From positions 183,577 through 215,764 of the forward strand of contig MOYB01000003.1 of NCBI GenBank assembly GCA_001899385.1: DNA of 32,188 nt, written 5' to 3'. Source of the DNA: Candidatus Caenarcanum bioreactoricola (GTDB lineage Bacteria > Cyanobacteriota > Vampirovibrionia > Caenarcaniphilales > Caenarcanaceae). Shown in pieces: positions 7,800-14,298 of this stretch. A model generated the notes under the pieces. That model saw nothing but the letters and a program-made list of their open reading frames with translations. It searched no databases and was not told where the DNA came from. Position numbers and translations under genes: made by a program. Position 1 is the stretch's first letter. Each line of letters opens with the position of its first letter.

Positions 7800-9006
7800 C
7801 GAATTGGAAAAAAAACTTGGTGATACATCAAAGCTTTTAAAGCAATTTCAAGTACAAAATGATCAGCTTGAAAAAAAATATGATGGTCTTTTAAATGAAC
7901 AAAACATAAAACTTGCAAATGTAATTAGTGAAAAAGTTGAACTCAAGAGCAAATTAAAAAGTATAGAAGAATCTAAATTAGTTGAACGTTTAGAAAATCT
8001 TGAACTTCAGGAAAAACGCTTGGGCTTTGGTGCAAATAAAATTGAAAATTCTGTCGAAGCTAAAAAATTTGATTCATGGCTTAGAAAAAAAGGTGGAAGT
8101 ATGGAAGAAATGGAAATAAAAGCTCTTTCTTCTCTTACAAATGCTGATGGTGGTTTTTTTATTCGTCCGTCTTTTTGGTCAAATATAAGTAAAAAAATAT
8201 TTGAAACCTCTGCAATGAGACAAATAGCAAATATTCAAATCATAGGTAATAAAAGTTATAAAGTTCTTGAAGATGTTCAAAGTCTTGATTCTGGGTGGGT
8301 AGGCGAAGGTGGCTCTGTAGCACAAACAAATACTGCTCAAATCAATGAAATTGAGATTCCTACATATAAACAATATGCTTATCCAAAAATAAGTGAAGAA
8401 TTACTTGAAGATTCTGAAGTTAATATTGAAGCATGGTTAGAAGAAAAACTTGCAGAAAAGTTTGCTTGTATGGAAAATTCGGCTTTTATAATAGGTGATG
8501 GAAGTTCTAAACCAAAAGGTATTTTATCGTATACATTTGTAAATAATAATACTTATACAAACGGTAATATAGAATATGTTCCAAGTGGAGTTGCCGCTAC
8601 TATAACAAGTGATTCTCTTATAGATCTTCAAGGAGCACTAAAAGAAATATATCAACCAAGAGCAGTGTTCTTAATGCACAGAACTACTTTTACAAACATA
8701 TTAAAGTTAAAAGATACTGAAGGGAAATATCTTTTTAATGCAGATTGTGATTTAAATAATGAATTCAAATTATTACAAAAACCAGTTAAATTCTTTGCAG
8801 ATATGCCAATAATAGCTTCTGGTGCTTATGCAGTTGCTTATGGTGATTTTCAAAGTGCCTACACCATTGTTGATAGAAAAGAACTTAATATTCTTAGAGA
8901 TCCTTATTTATCTAAAGGATATATTCTTTATTATACAACTAAGCGAGTAGGTGGAGCAGTTAATAATTTTGAAGCTTATAAGGTCTTGAAATTATCTGTT
9001 TCCTAA
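7783..9006 (+). CDS. HK97-fold phage major capsid protein
   Basis: A 407-aa major capsid protein. Residues 1 to about 105 form a charged coiled-coil delta domain, the internal scaffold. The likely maturation cleavage is after K113 (EMEIK/ALSSLTNADGG), the same position relative to the fold as in HK97 gp5. The mature part starts with GGFFIRP and contains the E-loop/P-domain hallmarks SGWVGEGG, IPTYKQYAYPKISEELLEDS and GDGSSKPKGIL, ending in an A-domain strand. AAAAGGAG (7766-7773) lies 9 bases before the ATG. The gene is followed by a double hairpin and terminator, not by connector or tail genes, so the cassette ends here. The reading frame is undamaged. Confidence 0.95.
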   Translation: MNSGINELEKKLGDTSKLLKQFQVQNDQLEKKYDGLLNEQNIKLANVISEKVELKSKLKSIEESKLVERLENLELQEKRLGFGANKIENSVEAKKFDSWLRKKGGSMEEMEIKALSSLTNADGGFFIRPSFWSNISKKIFETSAMRQIANIQIIGNKSYKVLEDVQSLDSGWVGEGGSVAQTNTAQINEIEIPTYKQYAYPKISEELLEDSEVNIEAWLEEKLAEKFACMENSAFIIGDGSSKPKGILSYTFVNNNTYTNGNIEYVPSGVAATITSDSLIDLQGALKEIYQPRAVFLMHRTTFTNILKLKDTEGKYLFNADCDLNNEFKLLQKPVKFFADMPIIASGAYAVAYGDFQSAYTIVDRKELNILRDPYLSKGYILYYTTKRVGGAVNNFEAYKVLKLSVS

Positions 9007-9020
9007 TTATAATAAATTAT

Positions 9021-9042
9021 AGAAAGGTTATTTTAGTCTTTC
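9021..9042 (+). repeat. Hairpin AGAAAG/CTTTCT, first half of a double-hairpin repeat
   Basis: An inverted repeat of 6 bp with an 11-base loop lies 15 bases after the capsid stop and is followed by a T-rich stretch. It matches the minus-strand sequence at 137-160 after ferritin at about 22 of 24 bases. Confidence 0.65.
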
Positions 9043-9066
9043 TATTTATTTTTAATCATACTAACT

Positions 9067-9096
9067 AAGTCCTCTATTTTTAAAGAGGGCTTTTTT
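9067..9096 (+). terminator. Terminator closing the capsid cassette
   Basis: A CCTCT/AGAGG stem with an A/T loop is followed by GGC and six T. It isolates the capsid transcript from the cysteine-rich gene. Its sequence is nearly identical to the ferritin terminator at 77-108 (minus strand). Confidence 0.8.
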
Positions 9097-9186
9097 ATTA
9101 GTTTTTTTAAATCATTAATTTAAGCTTAATTTTTGTAATACATACTGGAGAAGTAAATACTTAAATTATAAAAGGGATTGAAATTT

Positions 9187-9534
9187 GTGGTAGAAAGAGG
9201 AAATATTTGTGAATATCCAGTTTTCAAAGCATGTCCAACAAGAGAAGAAGGCAAGGATGGTTGTAAGTGTACGGGTGAAGGCGCAAGTAAAACATGTGAA
9301 AGAAATATTGCTTTAACTTCTTTTACAGTTCTTGGTGGAAGGGGAAAAGAAATAGACGGAGATAATTATAAATGTTCTATATATTATCCAGAATTTGTAA
9401 ATTCAGAAGATTGCAATCCTTTAAATGACTTATTTAGTTGTAAGGATAATAGTGGTCAAGCTACTGGAGAAGTAAGAGTAACAAGTTATGATTCAGGAGG
9501 TCCAACAGTTTCAGGAAAAGAAAATAGAAACTAG
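9187..9534 (+). CDS. Small cysteine-rich protein, unknown function
   Basis: A 115-aa protein from GTG 9187. I prefer this start to TTG 9178 because AAAGGGA (9171-9177) abuts the TTG but is correctly spaced for the GTG. It has eight Cys (ICEY, KACP, GCKC, KTCE, YKCS, EDCN, FSCK) spread over about 85 residues. No signal peptide or TM is present, and the C-terminus is polar and Gly/Ser-rich. The Cys spacing could bind metal or an Fe-S cluster, or form disulfides, but no known motif fits. It uses a TAG stop. It sits between two terminators, so it is its own transcription unit directly after the capsid cassette. I recognise no family. Confidence 0.65.
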   Translation: MVERGNICEYPVFKACPTREEGKDGCKCTGEGASKTCERNIALTSFTVLGGRGKEIDGDNYKCSIYYPEFVNSEDCNPLNDLFSCKDNSGQATGEVRVTSYDSGGPTVSGKENRN

Positions 9535-9544
9535 AAATTAAAAT

Positions 9545-9590
9545 AAACTCTTGTTATATAAAGATAAAATTTATAATAAGAGTTTTATTT
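9545..9590 (+). terminator. Terminator after the cysteine-rich gene
   Basis: AAACTCTTGTTATA pairs with TATAATAAGAGTTT (14 bp with one G-T pair) around a 13-base loop, followed by a T-rich tail. It begins 10 bases after the TAG stop and ends just before the rpsB promoter. Confidence 0.75.
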
Positions 9591-9602
9591 ATTTTTATTT
9601 TC

Positions 9603-9611
9603 TGTTAAAAT
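9603..9611 (+). promoter_or_regulatory. Extended -10 element of the rpsB-tsf operon
   Basis: TGTTAAAAT (TG-N-TAAAAT) lies directly after a terminator. The same form, TGATAAAAT, precedes the tRNA-Gln gene. The element overlaps the ATG at 9610, so transcription would begin after that codon and translation must use a later start. Confidence 0.5.
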
Positions 9612-9642
9612 GAATTTTCTATTATATTCACAAAAATGTATT

Positions 9643-10539
9643 ATGAACTTAGATATTAATGTATTAGATGAAACAGCTGAATTAACCGAGGAAATAGCTA
9701 AAAGATTTCTTGAATCTGGAGTACATTTCGGGCAAGTAATGAAAAACCGTAGTCCTAAAATGGACGAATATGTTTATGGTATTGCTAAAAATGGCATACA
9801 GATAATCAATTTAGATGAAATGTGGAATTGCCTTAAAAAAGCAGGCACTTTATTAAGAAAATTATCTGCTGAAGATAAAAATATTTTATTTGTTGGAACT
9901 AATAAAAAAGCAGTATCAAAAGTACTCGAAGAATTTTCAGAAAGTCATAATTTAAATTATATGACTAATAGATGGCTTGGTGGAACTTTAACTAATCCTA
10001 TTACTAGAAATCGTATTGGTTATTTAAGAGAATTAGAAGGTATAGAACAAAGTGGTCTTATTAATTCAATGACTGCTAAAGAAAAAAGTTTTCTTAATAA
10101 AAAACTTAAAAAACTTAAAAAGAATTTAGGTGGACTTAAAAAAATTAAAGGACCTATTCATGCAATTGTTATAATAGATCCTATGTATGAAATAAATGCA
10201 TCACTTGAAGCTTTTAAAAAGTCAAATAATTTATCTATATTAGCACTTGCTGATACTGATTGTAGATTTTCACCTGATGAATTTAATATTGTTATTCCTT
10301 GTAATGTTTCTTCTATTTGTTCTCTTAAAGAAGTAATGAGTATTCTTGTTGCTTATATAGAAGAAGGAAGAAAAGAAGCTGCTGTTAGAAAAAGTAATAT
10401 AGCAAAAGCAAAAACAACTATAAAACCAATAGTTTCTTCTCATCAAGTTCAATCTCAAATAGTAAAAAAACCTGTTTCTCAAATAAAAATTATTAAACAA
10501 GAAAATCAAGAAGAAAACATGGAGGTAAAAGGCGAATGA
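9643..10539 (+). CDS. rpsB: 30S ribosomal protein S2
   Basis: Ribosomal protein S2 of the small subunit, 298 aa from ATG 9643. The frame extends to ATG 9610, but a promoter-like TGTTAAAAT overlaps that codon and S2 proteins do not need the extra residues. Conserved blocks: FLESGVHFGQ, SPKMDEYVYG, VGTNKKAV, NRWLGGTLTN, LGGLKKIKGP. The second half is divergent: the usual DTNCDPD..IPGN stretch reads ADTDCRFSPDEFNIVIPCN. The C-terminus extends about 60 residues in a Lys-rich tail. No SD is visible. It overlaps tsf by four bases (ATGA), the classical rpsB-tsf order. Confidence 0.93.
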   Translation: MNLDINVLDETAELTEEIAKRFLESGVHFGQVMKNRSPKMDEYVYGIAKNGIQIINLDEMWNCLKKAGTLLRKLSAEDKNILFVGTNKKAVSKVLEEFSESHNLNYMTNRWLGGTLTNPITRNRIGYLRELEGIEQSGLINSMTAKEKSFLNKKLKKLKKNLGGLKKIKGPIHAIVIIDPMYEINASLEAFKKSNNLSILALADTDCRFSPDEFNIVIPCNVSSICSLKEVMSILVAYIEEGRKEAAVRKSNIAKAKTTIKPIVSSHQVQSQIVKKPVSQIKIIKQENQEENMEVKGE

Positions 10540-11429
10540 GTATAACTGTTCAAGATATTTCAGAACTTAAAGCAAGAACTAATGCTGGTCTTTCTGATTG
10601 TAAAAAGGCTTTGATGGAAGCTAATGGAGATATGGAAAAAGCAGCTCAAATTCTTAGACAAAAAGGGCTTGCTTCTATTGCTAAAAAGGCTGGAAAAATA
10701 GCAGCAGAAGGTGCAGTAATAACAAAAATAAATGAAAATAATACAAAAGCAGCTATGTTTGAACTTAATAGTCAGACAGACTTTGTAGCAAAGAATGAAC
10801 ATTTTCAAAATTTATTAAATCAAATTGCTGATTGTGCATTGAATTCTAATATTAAAACTCTTGATGAACTTAAAAATGCAAAACTTCCTAATGGCGAAAC
10901 TTTAAATGATTTAATAGCATTAAAGACTGCACAGATTGGAGAAAAGTTAGATTTAAGAAGAGCAGAATTTATGTTTGCACAAGAAGGAGAAAGTCTTGGA
11001 CAATATACACACCCAATAGGTTCAAAGATTGCAGTAATTTTAAAATTAAAAGGTAAAAATGAAGCAATAGCAAAAGATATTGCAATGCATATAGCCGCGT
11101 ATCATGTGCAAGCTGAATTTTTAAGTAAAGAAGAAATTCCTAGTGAAGCATTTGAAAATGAAAAACAAATAGAAATGCAAAAAGAAGATTTAGTTGGTAA
11201 GCCTGAAAACATAAAAGAAAAAATTGTTTCTGGACGAGTAGAAAAAATTCTTCTTGAAAAAGTACTTCTTGAACAACCTTCAATTAAAAATCCAGATAAA
11301 AAAATTAAAGATATTCTTAAAGAAAATAATCTTGAATTAATTGAATTTAAAAGATTTAATTTAGGGGAAGGAATTGAAAGAAAAGAAGTTAGTTTTGCAG
11401 AAGAAGTAGCTGCTCAAATGAAAGCCTAA
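10536..11429 (+). CDS. tsf: Elongation factor Ts
   Basis: A 297-aa EF-Ts, the guanine nucleotide exchange factor for EF-Tu. The N-terminal UBA-like domain (ISELKARTNAGLSDCKKALMEANGD) and the core motif NSQTDFVAKNEHF are intact, followed by AMHIAAYHVQ of the dimerisation region and a C-terminal module. Length is normal. AGGTAAAAGGCG precedes the ATG, which overlaps the rpsB stop. A strong hairpin terminator follows immediately. Confidence 0.97.
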   Translation: MSITVQDISELKARTNAGLSDCKKALMEANGDMEKAAQILRQKGLASIAKKAGKIAAEGAVITKINENNTKAAMFELNSQTDFVAKNEHFQNLLNQIADCALNSNIKTLDELKNAKLPNGETLNDLIALKTAQIGEKLDLRRAEFMFAQEGESLGQYTHPIGSKIAVILKLKGKNEAIAKDIAMHIAAYHVQAEFLSKEEIPSEAFENEKQIEMQKEDLVGKPENIKEKIVSGRVEKILLEKVLLEQPSIKNPDKKIKDILKENNLELIEFKRFNLGEGIERKEVSFAEEVAAQMKA

Positions 11430-11433
11430 TGAA

Positions 11434-11465
11434 AAAACCCTCTTCGTGCGAATAAAAGAGGGTTT
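11434..11465 (+). terminator. Terminator of rpsB-tsf
   Basis: AAAACCCTCTT pairs with AAGAGGGTTTT around a short loop and ends in TTTTCT, five bases after the tsf stop. The CCCTCTT stem resembles the other two CCTCT-type terminators here, but its loop differs. Confidence 0.85.
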
Positions 11466-11500
11466 TCTAGCGCTCTGGTTGCTTCACGACTTGTTTCACT

Positions 11501-11529
11501 TTATAGAGGAATTATAAATCCCTCTATAA
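11501..11529. repeat. Hairpin upstream of nadB
   Basis: TTATAGAGG (11501-11509) and CCTCTATAA (11521-11529) form a perfect 9-bp stem with an 11-base A/T loop. A comparatively GC-rich stretch (about 11468-11500) separates it from the tsf terminator. It could be a second terminator or part of a nadB leader. Confidence 0.5.
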
Positions 11530-11597
11530 TTTAGTATATTAGAAAAAGAAATAATTTCAAGTGTATAAAAATTTTTAATATTATAAAATTAATTTAA

Positions 11598-13070
11598 ATG
11601 GAAAAATTTGATATTTTAATTATAGGTTCTGGTGTTTCTGGTTTAATATCAGCAATTTCAGCAGCTAAATTAGGATTAAAAGTTTTAATAGTTTCAAAAG
11701 CTGATTTTACAGAATCTAGTAGCCTTTATTCTCAAGGTGGAATTGCAGTAGCATTAGATCCTGATGATTCTACAGAAGAACATATTGCTGATACAATCAA
11801 AGTTGGTAAAGAATTTTGTGATAAAAAAACTGTTGAATTCTATATAAAAAATATAAAAAAACATATACTCACTCTTTGCGATTGGGGAATACCCTTTGTT
11901 GGATATAAAGATGGTGTTTTTGATATAAATGAACTTGCAAAAGAAGCAGTTCATTCGAAACGTAGAATATTAAAAGTAGGTGATGATCTTTGTGGAAGAT
12001 CATTAATGAAAACTCTTTTAGATTTAGCCTGTAAAGAAAAAAATATAAATATAGCACAAGGAATTAATCTTATAGAATTATTAGTTAATTTTGAAGGGGA
12101 ATGTATAGGAGCTTTATTTCAAGATCTGTCAGAAAATTTATTTGAGGTTTATGCAAATAATACAATTCTTGCAACAGGTGGTTATAGTAAAGTCTATGAA
12201 AGATCAAGCAATCCAGAAACATCTGTAGGAGATGGTATTGCCTGTGCATATAGAATAGGTGCTGAAATTAGAAATATGAGATTTGAACAATTTCATCCCA
12301 CAGCTTTACAACATCCTAAATATTTTTTACTTTCAGAATCTTTAAGAGGAGAAGGGGCTTTACTTTTTAATAATCATGGTGAGCGATTTATGGAGAAATA
12401 TGCCCCTGAAGAAATGGAACTTGCACAAAGGGCAGTAGTTAGTAAAGCAGTTTGGCTTGAAGAAAATTTAACAGCTGGAGTTTTTCTTGATATAAGTCAT
12501 CTAAAAAAAGATTTTATTGAAAAGAAATTTTCAGGGATTCGTAGAGAATGTTTGAAATATGGCTTTGATTTAGCAGAACAAAAAATACCAATAACAACAA
12601 TCGCTCATTATAGTATAGGAGGAATAAAAACTAATCTTAAATCAATGACTAGTATTCCTAAATTATATGCTATTGGTGAATGTGCAAATACTGGATTGCA
12701 TGGTTCAGATCGTCTAGCCTCAAATTCTTTATTAGAATGTATTGTTAGTGCATTTTCAGCAATAGATAATATAAAAAATGATGATTCAAAAATAAAAGAT
12801 TTTAATAAAATAGAAAGTAATTATATAAAAACTTTAGATATAAATGAAAATTATAATCAATATGAAATAAATGATTTAATGAGTGAATTAAAAAATAAAA
12901 TGTGGAAATACTGCTCTTTTGAAAGAAACGAAAGAGAATTAAAAGAATTTTTTGAAGAATTAACTAAGTTAGAAGAAAAATTCTTAAAAGCTTCAATAAA
13001 ATATAATAATCTTAAAAATATGATTTTAATAGATAAATTAATAGTATTGTCTATACTAAGTCAGTTTTAA
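11598..13070 (+). CDS. nadB: L-aspartate oxidase
   Basis: A 490-aa FAD enzyme that oxidises L-aspartate to iminoaspartate, the first step of de novo NAD synthesis. Visible motifs: the FAD Rossmann GSGVSGL at residues 10-16, SLYSQGGIAVALDP, the substrate-site block RFEQFHPTAL, ESLRGEGALLFN, HYSIGGIKTN and GECANTGLHGSDRLASNSLLE. The C-terminal helical domain is shorter than in E. coli (about 540 aa). nadA and nadC are not adjacent. No SD precedes the ATG; TATAAAAT a few bases upstream hints at a very short leader. Confidence 0.95.
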   Translation: MEKFDILIIGSGVSGLISAISAAKLGLKVLIVSKADFTESSSLYSQGGIAVALDPDDSTEEHIADTIKVGKEFCDKKTVEFYIKNIKKHILTLCDWGIPFVGYKDGVFDINELAKEAVHSKRRILKVGDDLCGRSLMKTLLDLACKEKNINIAQGINLIELLVNFEGECIGALFQDLSENLFEVYANNTILATGGYSKVYERSSNPETSVGDGIACAYRIGAEIRNMRFEQFHPTALQHPKYFLLSESLRGEGALLFNNHGERFMEKYAPEEMELAQRAVVSKAVWLEENLTAGVFLDISHLKKDFIEKKFSGIRRECLKYGFDLAEQKIPITTIAHYSIGGIKTNLKSMTSIPKLYAIGECANTGLHGSDRLASNSLLECIVSAFSAIDNIKNDDSKIKDFNKIESNYIKTLDINENYNQYEINDLMSELKNKMWKYCSFERNERELKEFFEELTKLEEKFLKASIKYNNLKNMILIDKLIVLSILSQF

Positions 13071-13123
13071 AGAGAAGCCTTATAAAATTATGATATTATA
13101 TTTATAGATTACAATAAGAAATT

Positions 13124-13270
13124 ATGGCTCAATTAAAAAAAATAAATAATGAAAATTGGATATATGAGAAAGAAAATTTAGAAAAAATAAATCAAGCATT
13201 AGATTGGGCAAATCAAAATCAAGCAAAAATTACAAATGTAGATTTATTTGCAGAGCAATATGATAAATAA
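13124..13270 (+). CDS. Small ORF of 48 aa, unknown
   Basis: An ATG at 13124 opens 48 codons rich in Asn, Lys, Gln and Glu (MAQLKKINNENWIYEKENLE and onward, ending AEQYDK). The peptide is hydrophilic, probably helical and has no TM. No SD is present; TGATATTATA and similar -10-like sequence lie upstream. It is located between nadB and ispH. It may be real given its amino acid composition (DWANQNQ, TNVDLFAEQYDK), but no family is recognised. Confidence 0.4.
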   Translation: MAQLKKINNENWIYEKENLEKINQALDWANQNQAKITNVDLFAEQYDK

Positions 13271-13295
13271 AATATTAGATATTACTTAGATAGAT

Positions 13296-13325
13296 TCCCC
13301 CTGTTAAGGGGGCGAAGGGGGTTTC
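13296..13325. repeat. GC-rich palindromic repeat abutting the ispH start
   Basis: CCCCC (13297-13301) and GGGGG (13308-13312) form a stem, followed by CGA and AGGGGG (13316-13321). The block runs up to the ispH TTG codon. The AGGGGG, four bases from the TTG, is the only SD-like sequence. Confidence 0.7.
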
Positions 13326-14201
13326 TTGAAAATATTCCTTGCAAGTCCTAGAGGTTTTTGTCAAGGTGTGCGTAATGCTGTAAACCTTGCTGAAAAAGCT
13401 TTGGAAGATTATAAAGATTCTTTGCCTATATATATTTTAGGGGAAATAGTTCATAATAAATATATAAGTGAAAGTTTAAATAAAAAAGGTCTTGTTTCTG
13501 TAAAATCTATAAATGAAGTTTCAGAAGGCAGTGTTTTAATATTTTCAGCACATGGTGTCCCTCCAGCATATTATTTAGAAGCTTCTAAAAAAAATATAAA
13601 AATAATAGATGCTACATGTAGCCTTGTTAAACGTGTTCATCAAAAAATTAAAAAATATGCAGAAGAAGATTATTTTATTTTTTATATAGGAAACAAAGAT
13701 CATGAAGAAACAATAGGAGTCCTTGCAGAATGTCCTGTTAATCAATATTATTTAATTAATAATAAAAAGGATCTTGAAAATATTAAAAATAACATTGATT
13801 TAGAACGCCTTAAAAATAAAAAAATAACTTATTTAAGTCAAACAACACTTAATATAAAAGAAATACAAGAAATAATTGATTATTTAAAAACTGAATTTAA
13901 TATTGAAGAGTCTGAAAATCAAGATATTTGTTATGCTACAAGAGAAAGACAAAGAGCTGTTGAAGACTTAGCTAAAATCTGTGATTTGGTTTTGATTTTA
14001 GGTTCACAAAATAGTTCTAACTCAAAAAGATTAAAAGAATGTGCAGAAAATGTAGGTTGTGAAGCTCTTCTTATAGATTCAGTTAATGATATTAATTTAA
14101 AAGAAGTTTTAAAAAATAAACAAAATATAGCTATAAGTGCAGGTGCTTCTGCTCCAGAAATTTTAGTAGAAGAATTATTAAATAAAATAAAACTAATATA
14201 A
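13326..14201 (+). CDS. ispH: 4-hydroxy-3-methylbut-2-enyl diphosphate reductase
   Basis: A 291-aa [4Fe-4S] enzyme that makes IPP and DMAPP in the last step of the MEP isoprenoid pathway. The three cluster cysteines are present: RGFCQGV (C12), DATCSLV, and QDICYATRERQ. Catalytic HEE in DHEETIGV and SAHGV are also there. The TTG start at 13326 gives the normal N-terminus MKIFLASPRGFC, as in typical IspH, with no upstream alternative. The SD appears to be part of a GC-rich repeat. Confidence 0.96.
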   Translation: MKIFLASPRGFCQGVRNAVNLAEKALEDYKDSLPIYILGEIVHNKYISESLNKKGLVSVKSINEVSEGSVLIFSAHGVPPAYYLEASKKNIKIIDATCSLVKRVHQKIKKYAEEDYFIFYIGNKDHEETIGVLAECPVNQYYLINNKKDLENIKNNIDLERLKNKKITYLSQTTLNIKEIQEIIDYLKTEFNIEESENQDICYATRERQRAVEDLAKICDLVLILGSQNSSNSKRLKECAENVGCEALLIDSVNDINLKEVLKNKQNIAISAGASAPEILVEELLNKIKLI

Positions 14202-14298
14202 TTATATTATAAGAAATTCTTATGGAAATTTATTCTTTTATTTCGTCTAAACTATTTTAATAAGCATTTTGCAAATTTATATTTGAGGAAATATTTTC

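Noticed and set aside
7263..9006. Naming the capsid gene an encapsulin
   Set aside because: It keeps a long delta domain, a cleavage site and a dedicated protease, which are phage capsid features; encapsulins lack them. Only the wider idea of domestication is kept as a hypothesis.
9178..9186. TTG 9178 as start of the cysteine-rich gene
   Set aside because: The SD AAAGGGA ends directly at this codon with no spacer; GTG 9187 has normal spacing.
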